Assembly (NCBI RefSeq): GCF_028657905.1
Contig: NZ_CP117782.1
Span: 1,612,001 to 1,676,000 of the forward strand
Length of the DNA stretch: 64,000 nucleotides
Reading direction: 5' to 3'
Source of the DNA: Burkholderia sp. FERM BP-3421
Lineage (GTDB): Bacteria; Pseudomonadota; Gammaproteobacteria; Burkholderiales; Burkholderiaceae
A program made the position numbers and the translations under genes. The notes under the pieces were generated by a model. That model had not been told where the DNA came from. It searched no databases and saw nothing but the letters and a program-made list of their open reading frames with translations. The stretch's first letter is position 1, and every line of letters begins with the position of its first letter. Positions 8,255 through 16,022 of this stretch are shown here, in pieces.

Positions 8255-9000
8255 AACAGCTGCGAACCCAGGCCGAAGGCGCGGTGCGCTTCAGCGCGTC
8301 CGGCGCGGCGCCCGTGCGCCATCAGCTGGTGATCTTCCCGCACGCGGGCGGCAGCGTCGAGTTCTATCGCCCGTGGCGCGACAGCCTGCCCGCCGACGTC
8401 GACCTGATCGTCATCCAGTACCCGGGCTCGACCGCGAAGGAGGCGTTCCCGGCCTGGCAGGATCCGGCCGCCGCGATCCGGCGCTGCACGCGCGGGCTCG
8501 GCAGCCTGCTCGGACTCGCGCGCGCCACCTTCTTCGGCCACAGCATGGGCGCGCTGCTCGCGCTGCACGTCGCCGCGGCGCTTGCGCGCTCGCGCTTCGA
8601 CATCGCGCAGCTGATCCTGTCCTCGCAAATGACGCCGCCCACGCTGCTGGACACGCTGAGCACCCCGACGGATCTCGAGCGGCTCGCCGACCGCGCGCTG
8701 GATCTCGGCGAAGTCGACGCGCTGGACACCCTCGGCGTCGAGGCGCGCGCGCTCGTGGCGTCGACCATCCGGCGCGATCTCGGCCTGTTGCGCGAGCTGG
8801 CGCGCCTGCCGATCGGCGCGCTGCCCGCGACCCGCATCTTCGGCGGTCGCGACGATCCGCTCATCGGCCCCGGGATCCTCGCCGAATGGCACGCCTTCCT
8901 GCCGCGCAGCGCACGCGCGGAAACCTTTCCGGGCGGGCATTTCTATCACCGGAATCCGCTTCAACCCGTTCTCGACGCGATCCTGCAGCACGCCGCCTGA
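8251..9000 (+). CDS. type II thioesterase (GrsT/EntH-type alpha/beta hydrolase)
   Basis: A 249-residue alpha/beta hydrolase of the external thioesterase family found with NRPS and PKS systems. It shows the early FPHAGGS oxyanion region, the nucleophile elbow GHSMG (Ser98), an acid region around GGRDDPL and the C-terminal histidine in GGHFYH. Such enzymes clear stalled or mis-primed acyl groups from carrier proteins. As the PKS here carries no thioesterase domain, this protein may also release the product (inference). The ATG overlaps the ligase stop (ATGA). Confidence 0.9.
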   Translation: MKQLRTQAEGAVRFSASGAAPVRHQLVIFPHAGGSVEFYRPWRDSLPADVDLIVIQYPGSTAKEAFPAWQDPAAAIRRCTRGLGSLLGLARATFFGHSMGALLALHVAAALARSRFDIAQLILSSQMTPPTLLDTLSTPTDLERLADRALDLGEVDALDTLGVEARALVASTIRRDLGLLRELARLPIGALPATRIFGGRDDPLIGPGILAEWHAFLPRSARAETFPGGHFYHRNPLQPVLDAILQHAA

Positions 9001-9033
9001 ACACTTCATTTCACACCGTCATCGGAGCACCTC

Positions 9034-10080
9034 ATGGATTTTGTTCTGTTCAACGCGCAGCCATCCGCCCCGGATCGCACCAAGGCGTTGGCGATGTTTC
9101 CGCAACTGAAGCGCTATAGCGAAGCGCTCGGCAACACCCCGCTGGTGGAGGTGCCCGGGTCGTCGAACGGTGGGCGCGTGTACGCCAAGCTGGAATCCAA
9201 GAACCCGTCCGGCTCGATCAAGGACCGGGTCGCGTTCGGCCTGTTCTGCGATGCGATCAACACCCACGACTTCAGCCAGGGGCCGCTGAAGCTGCTCGAC
9301 TCGTCGGGCGGCAACATGGCCCGGGCGCTCGCCTACCTCGGGCACCTGTGCGGCCTGACCGTGCAGGTGGTGATTCCCGATTCCGCGCCGGAAGCGCTGC
9401 TGCGCTCGCTGCACGAGAACAACGCGATCGTCACCCTGGTCGACCGCCACCACTTCCTGCTCGGCATCATCGCGCGCAGCCAGGAAATCGCCCGCACGGA
9501 ACCGGGCTGGACCCTGCTGTCGCAGCACCTGAACCAGGTGAACACGGCCACCCACCAGCATCACACGGGCGCCGAGATCGTCCAGCAGCTCGTCGGCCGG
9601 CGTCCGGATGCGTGGGTCGCCGCGGTCGGCACGGGCGGCACGCTCGCCGGCGTCTACGCGGCGCTCGTCCAGCAAAACCCCGATCTGCGCGTGGTCGGCT
9701 GCACGCCGCAGGAGCTGCCGTTCGGCACCATGGCCCCGCCCAACGGCCTGAACCGCTTCGCGGGCGCGGGCGGCTTCGGCTTCGGCTTCCGCCAGCCGTT
9801 CGTGTCCCTGATCCAGTCGCCGGTGACGTTCGAGTCGGTCACGCACGAGGAATCGCTGAAGGCGATGCACGAATTCTTCTCGGCGACCGGCATTCCGATC
9901 GGCGGCTCGTCCGCCGCGAACTGGATCGTCGCGCGCCGGGTCGCCCAGCAGCTCGGCCAGGGTTCCACCGTGGTGACCGTATTCGCCGACGCCGGCAGCG
10001 ATGCCGACCGCGAACGCGGCCGCCAGCTTTCCTCCACCCAAAGCAACGCAATCGAGAGTGCAAATGATGCAATCGCATGA
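9034..10080 (+). CDS. PLP-dependent cysteine-synthase-fold enzyme (SbnA/CysK-like)
   Basis: A 348-residue fold-type II PLP enzyme. The PLP lysine is Lys63 (NPSGSIKDR), the phosphate loop is GTGGTLAG, and SSGGNMARALA replaces the usual substrate-binding S-G-N-T-G loop. It has an extra N-terminal stretch and a proline/glycine-rich insert around MAPPNGLNRFAG. Family members catalyse beta-replacement on O-activated serine. In metallophore clusters SbnA-type enzymes join O-phosphoserine to glutamate on the way to 2,3-diaminopropionate. Housekeeping cysteine synthesis is unlikely in this operon and with the altered loop. The nucleophile cannot be told from sequence; diaminopropionate or another beta-substituted alanine is the working hypothesis. 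It starts 33 bases after the thioesterase. Confidence 0.82.
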   Translation: MDFVLFNAQPSAPDRTKALAMFPQLKRYSEALGNTPLVEVPGSSNGGRVYAKLESKNPSGSIKDRVAFGLFCDAINTHDFSQGPLKLLDSSGGNMARALAYLGHLCGLTVQVVIPDSAPEALLRSLHENNAIVTLVDRHHFLLGIIARSQEIARTEPGWTLLSQHLNQVNTATHQHHTGAEIVQQLVGRRPDAWVAAVGTGGTLAGVYAALVQQNPDLRVVGCTPQELPFGTMAPPNGLNRFAGAGGFGFGFRQPFVSLIQSPVTFESVTHEESLKAMHEFFSATGIPIGGSSAANWIVARRVAQQLGQGSTVVTVFADAGSDADRERGRQLSSTQSNAIESANDAIA

Positions 10081-10642
10081 GAACGATCTGATGTCGACGC
10101 TCGTCGGCCTGGCCAACCTGGCCCGCACGAAAATCGAAGCAGGCGCGAGTATCGACGAGGCCAGGCAGCTCGTCGCCGAGCAGACCGGCAACCCGAACGT
10201 CGTGATCCTGCCGCTGCTCGAACTGTCCGAGATCAAGTTCAAGGCCAAGGCCGAGGACCGACCGAGCGTCGGCGACGTGAATTCGCACGACGACCGCTGG
10301 CTCGACGACCAGGGCACCCAGGTGGGCACCATTCGCGGCGAGGGCTGGAAGGTCGCGACCCTCGGCACAGACATCATCTCCTACTACCACGAGACGGCCG
10401 AGACGGTGTACGGCCGCATCGAGACCTCGGGCATCTGGAATTCGTCGGCGATCTGGCGGCGCGGCTGGCAATCGCTGTTCGCGACCGGCGTGTCGGGCGA
10501 CGTGACCGGCATGTTCGGGGTGCGGCAGCTGTATCAGGAAGTGCCGCGCGAACGCTATCGCGCCTTCGTGCTGCTCATTCCGATCGCGGCCGCCCACGCG
10601 GCGCTGCGCGACCGGATCCTGAGCGGCTACACCGCCCACTGA
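10064..10642 (+). CDS. protein of unknown family inside the biosynthetic operon
   Basis: I do not recognise this 192-residue protein. The first about 50 residues are helical and polar. The rest alternates like a small beta-barrel, with notable segments GTIRGEGWKV, SYYHETAETVYGRIE and FATGVSGDVTGMFGVRQL. The spacing of Gly and aromatic residues is faintly reminiscent of allene-oxide-cyclase/lipocalin-like barrels, but this is weak. It has no signal peptide or membrane helix, so it is cytoplasmic. The start overlaps the upstream gene by 17 bases; ATG 10064 or 10067 both follow a GAGAG at 10054-10058. It ends 3 bases before the PKS. Tight packing argues for a pathway enzyme such as a cyclase or isomerase rather than a passenger. 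Confidence 0.75.
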   Translation: MMQSHENDLMSTLVGLANLARTKIEAGASIDEARQLVAEQTGNPNVVILPLLELSEIKFKAKAEDRPSVGDVNSHDDRWLDDQGTQVGTIRGEGWKVATLGTDIISYYHETAETVYGRIETSGIWNSSAIWRRGWQSLFATGVSGDVTGMFGVRQLYQEVPRERYRAFVLLIPIAAAHAALRDRILSGYTAH

Positions 10643-10645
10643 GCC

Positions 10646-13552
10646 ATGGCCGCCCCGATGCGCACCTCCGCCCCTGACCGGGACATCGCGATCGTCGGGA
10701 TGGCGTGCCGGTTTCCCGGCGCGAACGATCCCGACGAGTACTGGCACAACCTGATCAACGGCGTCGAATCGCTGGTCGAGCTGGACGACGCGCAACTCGA
10801 CGGCGATGTCGTCCCGTTCGCCGCGCCGCTCAGTTGCGACGCGCTCGCGTTCGACGCCGCATTCTTCGGGGTCGCGCAGCGCGAGGCGGCCCTGATGGAC
10901 CCGCAGCACCGCCTGTTCCTCGAATGCGCGTGGCATGCGCTGGAGGACGGCGGCATCGTCCCGGGACGCCTGGAAGACGCCGGCCTGTTCGCGGGCGGCA
11001 GCAGCTCGTCGTACCTGCCCGAGCTGCAGAAATCCACGCTCATGGAGCGCTTCCAGCCGTCCGCATTCGAGCTGCAGATCACCAACGACAAGGATTACCT
11101 CGTCAGCCGCGCGGCGTGGCACCTCGGCATCGAGGGCCCGGTGCTCGCGGTGCAGGCCGCCTGCGCGACCTCGCTGGTGGCCGTCGCCGAGGCCGTCGAG
11201 GCCCTGCGCGCCGGGCGCTGCGGGCTCGCCCTGGCCGGCGGCTGCACGGTGCGGACGCCGCAGCGCGCACCCTATCGCGCGCACCAGGGCATGGTCTACG
11301 CGAAGCACGGCCATTGCATGCCGTTCTCGCAGGACGCGAGCGGCACCGTGTTCGGCAGCGGCGTCGCCGTGGTGGTGCTGAAGCCGCTCGCGGCGGCGCT
11401 CGCCGACGGACAGCGCGTGCTCGCCGTGATCAAGGGCTGCGCCGTGAACAACGACGGCGCGGGCAAGGTCGGCTTCACGACCACCAGCGTGTCCGGCCAG
11501 CGCCGGCTCGTCGAGCGGGCCTTGCACGACGCCGGCCTCGCCCCGGCCGACCTGCGCGCGATCGAGGCGCACGGCACCGGCACGATCGCCGGCGATCCGA
11601 TCGAATTCGATGCGCTGCACGGGCTGTTCGCGGCGCAAGGCGTCGCGGCCGGCCACTGCGCGCTCGGCGCGGTCAAGGCCAACGTCGGCCATCTGGAAAC
11701 CGCCGCGGGCATGGCCGGCCTGATCAAGGCCGTGCTCGAGATCCGTCATGGCTGGATCGCGCCGCAAATCAATCTCGGCGAAGTCAACCCGTCGATCGCG
11801 CTGGACGCGAGCGCGTTCTACATCCCGACGTCCGCCGAGCCGTGGCAGGCGAGCGATCCGCGCCGCGCGATCGGCGTCAGCGCGTTCGGCATCGGCGGCA
11901 CCAATGCGCACGTGCTGCTCGCGCGTCCGCCCGCGCGCGACGCGCGCGACGCGACGCCGCGGGACTTCCCGGGCGCGATACCGGTCTCCGCGCGCAGCGA
12001 AGCCGCCTGTCATCAGTTGATGCAGTCCTATCGCGCCGAACTCGCGGGAACCCCCGTCCATGCGCTGGCCTGGAGCGCGCAGACGCGCCGCAAGCCGCTG
12101 CCCTGGCGCGGCCTGCTGCGGGTCGAGGCCAACGGCGCCTTGTCCGTCGCCGAGACGATCCGCGACATGGGCCGGCGCGCGCCGCGCATCGTGTTCCAGT
12201 TTCCGGGCCAGGGCAGCCAGTTCCTAGGCATGGCCGCCGGCCTCGCGCAATCGAATGCGCTGTTTGCCGCGCTCCTGCGCGACCAGGTGCAGGCGCTGCG
12301 CGATCACGCGGATCTCGACGCGTCGTTCCTCCTGGGCGGCCGAAGCGACCACGTCGATCTCACCGACACCGCGCTCGCGCAGCCGGCGCTCGTCGCCGTC
12401 CAGATCGCCGTGGCGCGCTTCCTGATGCGGCACGGCGTGACGCCGAACGCCGTGATCGGTCACAGCCTGGGCGAGATCGCGGGCGCCTGCATCGCCGGCC
12501 TGTTCAGCGACGCGGAAGGCCTGCGCTTCGCGGCCCGGCGCGGCCGGCTGATGGCGGCGCTGCCGGCGGGCGCGATGCTGGCCGTGTCGCTCGGCGAGGA
12601 GGACTGCGCCCCGTGGCTCGGCGCGGACGTCGCGCTGGCCGCGGTCAATGCCGCCGAGTCCTGCGTGCTGTCCGGCGCGCCCGCGGCGCTCCGGCGCGTG
12701 GAGGCCGAACTGAAGGCGCGCGGCGTGCGGTGCCGGGCCTTGCAGGTCTCCCACGCGTTCCACTCGATGATGATGGATCCGGTACTCGCCGAACTCGCGC
12801 ACGCCGCGCCGCACAGTGCGCCGCTGCCGTCGCATCTCGCGTTTCATTCGACCCTGCTCGGCGCGCCGCTGGCCGAAGGCGCATCGCTCGACGCGCACTA
12901 CTGGGCGCGCCACGCGCGGGAGCCGGTGCGCTTCCGCGCCGCGCTCGACTCGCTGCCGGCGCGCGGCCGGACCGTATTCATCGAGGTCGGCGCGGGCGCC
13001 ACGCTGACCGCGCTGGCCCTGTCGCAACGGCCGAAGGACGTCGCGATCCGCACGCTGCGCGGGCCGCGCGACGACGCGCCGGACAGCGACACCTGGAACA
13101 CGGCGCTCGCGCAGCTGTGGATGGCGGGCGTCGATCTCGACTGGCGCCCGTCGTGGAACGAAGCGGGCGTCAGCGTGCCGCTGCCCCGCTACCCGTTCGA
13201 TCCGCAGCGCCACGGCGTATCCGCCGAGCCCGCCGCCGAGCCGCGCCCCGCCGCCGCGCCGAACCCGCGCCCGGCCGCGCCGCGCTACGACAGCGTGCAG
13301 GCCGCCGCCAACGCGCTCTGGGAAAAAGCCACCGGGACCGCACCGTCGAACCTGCATCACCCATTCAGCGAGGACGGCGGCCATTCTCTGGCCGCCGTCC
13401 AGCTGGTCGTACTCACCCAGGCCGAACTGGGTGTGGAAATCAGCCTGCAGGACTTCATGCGCACGCCCACGCCGGCGGGCCTGTGCGCATGCCTGACCGC
13501 CGCAGGCGCCGAAGCGCTCGTCCGTCTACATCGTTCAGCAGAAGAGGTTTGA
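10646..13552 (+). CDS. single-module type I polyketide synthase (KS-AT-ACP)
   Basis: A 968-residue polyketide synthase. The ketosynthase is about residues 10-425, with active-site Cys173 in QAACATSL (the usual DTACSSSL is altered but the Cys kept), His309 in EAHGTGT and His349 in NVGHLE. The acyltransferase, about 515-830, has Ser607 in GHSLGE and the HAFH motif (703-706) typical of malonyl-CoA selectivity. A C-terminal carrier domain has Ser914 in GGHSLAAV. There is no ketoreductase, dehydratase, methyltransferase, condensation or thioesterase domain, so one malonate extension would leave a beta-keto thioester. The starter probably comes from the ligase/ACP pair upstream. The LeuDH-like gene follows after 2 bases. 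Confidence 0.93.
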   Translation: MAAPMRTSAPDRDIAIVGMACRFPGANDPDEYWHNLINGVESLVELDDAQLDGDVVPFAAPLSCDALAFDAAFFGVAQREAALMDPQHRLFLECAWHALEDGGIVPGRLEDAGLFAGGSSSSYLPELQKSTLMERFQPSAFELQITNDKDYLVSRAAWHLGIEGPVLAVQAACATSLVAVAEAVEALRAGRCGLALAGGCTVRTPQRAPYRAHQGMVYAKHGHCMPFSQDASGTVFGSGVAVVVLKPLAAALADGQRVLAVIKGCAVNNDGAGKVGFTTTSVSGQRRLVERALHDAGLAPADLRAIEAHGTGTIAGDPIEFDALHGLFAAQGVAAGHCALGAVKANVGHLETAAGMAGLIKAVLEIRHGWIAPQINLGEVNPSIALDASAFYIPTSAEPWQASDPRRAIGVSAFGIGGTNAHVLLARPPARDARDATPRDFPGAIPVSARSEAACHQLMQSYRAELAGTPVHALAWSAQTRRKPLPWRGLLRVEANGALSVAETIRDMGRRAPRIVFQFPGQGSQFLGMAAGLAQSNALFAALLRDQVQALRDHADLDASFLLGGRSDHVDLTDTALAQPALVAVQIAVARFLMRHGVTPNAVIGHSLGEIAGACIAGLFSDAEGLRFAARRGRLMAALPAGAMLAVSLGEEDCAPWLGADVALAAVNAAESCVLSGAPAALRRVEAELKARGVRCRALQVSHAFHSMMMDPVLAELAHAAPHSAPLPSHLAFHSTLLGAPLAEGASLDAHYWARHAREPVRFRAALDSLPARGRTVFIEVGAGATLTALALSQRPKDVAIRTLRGPRDDAPDSDTWNTALAQLWMAGVDLDWRPSWNEAGVSVPLPRYPFDPQRHGVSAEPAAEPRPAAAPNPRPAAPRYDSVQAAANALWEKATGTAPSNLHHPFSEDGGHSLAAVQLVVLTQAELGVEISLQDFMRTPTPAGLCACLTAAGAEALVRLHRSAEEV

Positions 13553-13554
13553 TC

Positions 13555-14568
13555 ATGGGCATCATCAATCATCCGCGGTTTGGAAAATACGAAGTCGAAA
13601 CCATCGTGGTCGACGACAAGAGTTCGTTCACCATCGCCTGCTCGCCGCAGCGCCACGCGATGCCGAGCAACGGCGGGATCCGCTGGCACCGGTATGAATC
13701 GCTCGAACAGCAGAAAGACGAGGCGATCATGCTCGCGCACGCGATGGATCTCAAGCACGGCCTGTACCGCACGGGGTTCAGCGGCGGCAAGATCGTGGTC
13801 AACAGCAAGGTGAGCCCGGACGACGCGCCGCACGTGCTCGACGCCATCGGCGACCTGCTCAACCGCTACGACGGCTCGATGTACACCGGCTGCGACATCA
13901 ACACGAGCAGCGACCACATGGTGCGCCTGCGCCAGTCCACGCAATGGATTCTCGATGCGATGGAAAGCCCGCTCGTCAACACCTCCGTCGCGACGGGCTT
14001 CGGCGTCTGGAGCGCGCTGCGCGCCGTGCTCACGCTGTCGCCGGGCGGCAGCGACACCGCGCGCGTCGCGATCCACGGGATGGGCAAGGTCGGGCGCGAA
14101 GTCGCGCGGCAGTGCCTCGCGCACGGCTACCACGTGGTCGGCTTCGACGTGCGGCCGAGCCCGGACATCCCGGCGGGCGTCGCGATGCTGGACGAGGATG
14201 CGTTCTGGGCCTATCCGTCCGACGTGCTGTGCATCGCCTCGCTGTCGAACGTGCTCGACCTCGACACGGTCGACCGCGTGCGCGCACGCTGGGTCGTGAG
14301 CAGCGCCAACTCGCCGTTCGCGAGCCCCGAGGCCGAGGCGAAGCTGATCGCGGCGGGCATCAACTACCTGCCCGACTACGTGAGCAATGCCGGCGCGGTG
14401 ATCTGCGACAGCGTCGAGCGCTCGTTCCCGGACATCTTCCGCTCGATGACGCAGGACCAGGCGAACGAATACACGGGCGCGCTGATCGGCACCAAGACCG
14501 GCGAGCTGCTCAAGCGTTCGCAACTGCTGGGCTGCGACATCAACACGCTGCTGTCCCGCGTCCATTGA
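13555..14568 (+). CDS. Glu/Leu/Phe/Val dehydrogenase-fold oxidoreductase
   Basis: This 337-residue protein has the leucine-dehydrogenase layout. In the catalytic domain Lys67 (MDLKHGL), Lys79 (GFSGGK) and Asp114 (TGCDINT) align with Lys68, Lys80 and Asp115 of bacterial leucine dehydrogenase, and NGGIR matches the substrate loop. The NAD domain has a Rossmann G-x-G-x-x-G variant (HGMGKVGR). Oxidative deamination or reductive amination chemistry is thus intact. Beside a cysteine-synthase-like enzyme it could take the place of SbnB, oxidatively splitting an N-linked amino acid conjugate, or supply an unusual amino acid (inference). A GAAGAGG ribosome site lies 7 bases before the ATG. Confidence 0.85.
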   Translation: MGIINHPRFGKYEVETIVVDDKSSFTIACSPQRHAMPSNGGIRWHRYESLEQQKDEAIMLAHAMDLKHGLYRTGFSGGKIVVNSKVSPDDAPHVLDAIGDLLNRYDGSMYTGCDINTSSDHMVRLRQSTQWILDAMESPLVNTSVATGFGVWSALRAVLTLSPGGSDTARVAIHGMGKVGREVARQCLAHGYHVVGFDVRPSPDIPAGVAMLDEDAFWAYPSDVLCIASLSNVLDLDTVDRVRARWVVSSANSPFASPEAEAKLIAAGINYLPDYVSNAGAVICDSVERSFPDIFRSMTQDQANEYTGALIGTKTGELLKRSQLLGCDINTLLSRVH

Positions 14569-14767
14569 TCGATCCGGTCGCGCACCCGCCCGCTCCTCAC
14601 GGATCCTGCCTGCTGTCGAGGATGGGGCCACCGCTCGCGCCGGGATCCCGCGCGGCGGGTGCGCACTGTGCCGGATTCCGCCCTGCCGGGCGCCGCCTCA
14701 CGATGTAGACCGTCAGGTCGCATGCATCCGGGGGGGCGCGCCGGCGCCCCTTCATCGTGATGACGCC

Positions 14768-15940
14768 ATGTCGACCGAATTCTCGCCGCCCCGCCGCGCG
14801 CTGCTGCGCTGCGCGCCGGCCACCGCTCTGCTGATGTCCGTGCCCCGCGCCTGGGGCGCGCGCGCGTCGGCCCCCGTCATCGAGGACATCGCCGGCCGCC
14901 GCGTCCATTTCGCGCGGCCCGTGCGCCGGCTGCTGCTCGGCGACGGCGCGCTCGCGTACGCGCTGCCGCTGCTGCGGCCCGATGCGCCGTTCGCGAACGT
15001 CGTCGCGTGGGGCGCGAACTTCCGCGCCGCCGATCTCGACAGCTATCGCGCGTACCAGCGCCGCTTCCCCGCGATCGCCGGCATTCCCACCTTCCCGGAT
15101 TCGACGCTGGAAGCCGTCAGCGCCGAGCTGGCGATCTCGCTCGCGCCCGACGCCGTGCTGCTGAACCTGAGCTCGCGGCCCGCCGCCGAATCCTCGGGGC
15201 TGGTCGCGCATCTGGCCGAGGCCGGCATTCCCGTGCTGTACGTCGATTTCCGGACCCGCCTGTTCGCCAACGCGGCGCGCAGCATGCGGATCCTCGGCGA
15301 GCTGCTGGACTGCCGCGCGCGAGCCGAGGCGTTCCTGCGCTTCCGGCAGGCGCAGATCGACCGCGTGACGACGCGGCTCGCGCGGCGCGATGCACGCCCG
15401 CTCGTGATGGTCGAGCGCGCCGCCGGGCTCTACGGCGACTGCTGCCTGAGCTACGGCAACGGCAGCTTCGGCGAACTGGTCGGCGCGGCGGGCGGGACCA
15501 ATCTCGGCACGGCATTCCTGCACGGTCATTTCGGCACGCTGCATCCCGAACAGGTGATCGCCTCGGATCCGGACGTCGTGCTCGTCACCGGCGCGAACTG
15601 GTCGCTGTACGCCCCCGCCGGCGACTGGGTCAATCTCGGCCCGGGCGCCGACCCGGCGGAAGGCCGGGCCCGCCTCGGCCGGCTGATGGCCCGGCCCGGC
15701 TATCGCACCTTGCGGGCCGTCCGGAACGGGCGCGTCTATGCGATCTGGCATGCGTTCTACGACAACCCGTATCACTTCATCGCGCTCCAGCGTCTCGCGA
15801 CCTGGTTGCATCCGCAACGGTTCGCCGACCTCGATCCCGACGCGACGTTCCGCGAGCTTCACGAACGCTTCCTGCCGGTTCCGTACCAGCCGGGCTACTG
15901 GCTCGGCCCGGAAGCGGCACCACCGTCGGCGCACGCGTGA
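14768..15940 (+). CDS. FecB-type periplasmic metallophore-binding protein
   Basis: A 390-residue substrate-binding protein of the iron-siderophore/cobalamin ABC class. The N-terminus (RRALLR, a hydrophobic core, then AWGARA) is an export signal, possibly Tat because of the Arg pair. The mature part has the two-lobed layout joined by a long helix (about residues 165-195). Lobe 1 contains APDAVLLNLSS, and lobe 2 contains LHPEQVIASDPDVVLVTG followed by GRVYAIWHAFYDNP. It is the missing partner of the receptor/permease/ATPase genes encoded leftwards. It lies in the rightward biosynthetic operon after a gap of about 200 bases, which holds a short GC-rich hairpin (about 14733-14750) of unclear function. 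Confidence 0.85.
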   Translation: MSTEFSPPRRALLRCAPATALLMSVPRAWGARASAPVIEDIAGRRVHFARPVRRLLLGDGALAYALPLLRPDAPFANVVAWGANFRAADLDSYRAYQRRFPAIAGIPTFPDSTLEAVSAELAISLAPDAVLLNLSSRPAAESSGLVAHLAEAGIPVLYVDFRTRLFANAARSMRILGELLDCRARAEAFLRFRQAQIDRVTTRLARRDARPLVMVERAAGLYGDCCLSYGNGSFGELVGAAGGTNLGTAFLHGHFGTLHPEQVIASDPDVVLVTGANWSLYAPAGDWVNLGPGADPAEGRARLGRLMARPGYRTLRAVRNGRVYAIWHAFYDNPYHFIALQRLATWLHPQRFADLDPDATFRELHERFLPVPYQPGYWLGPEAAPPSAHA

Positions 15941-16022
15941 CGCGCACGCGCGCGACGCACCGCCCCCCCTATTACAGCGGCATACCCCAACACACCTTCG
16001 TTCAATTTCTCAGGAGAGCATC

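Noticed and set aside
10240..10275. GACCGACCGAGCGTCGG resembling the TetR palindrome
   Set aside because: It lies within coding sequence, its arms match poorly, and no promoter is expected there.
9839..12061. A 740-codon leftward frame opposite the PKS and neighbouring genes
   Set aside because: It lies antisense to the well-supported ketosynthase, with Arg/Ala/Gly-rich shadow composition and no ribosome site.
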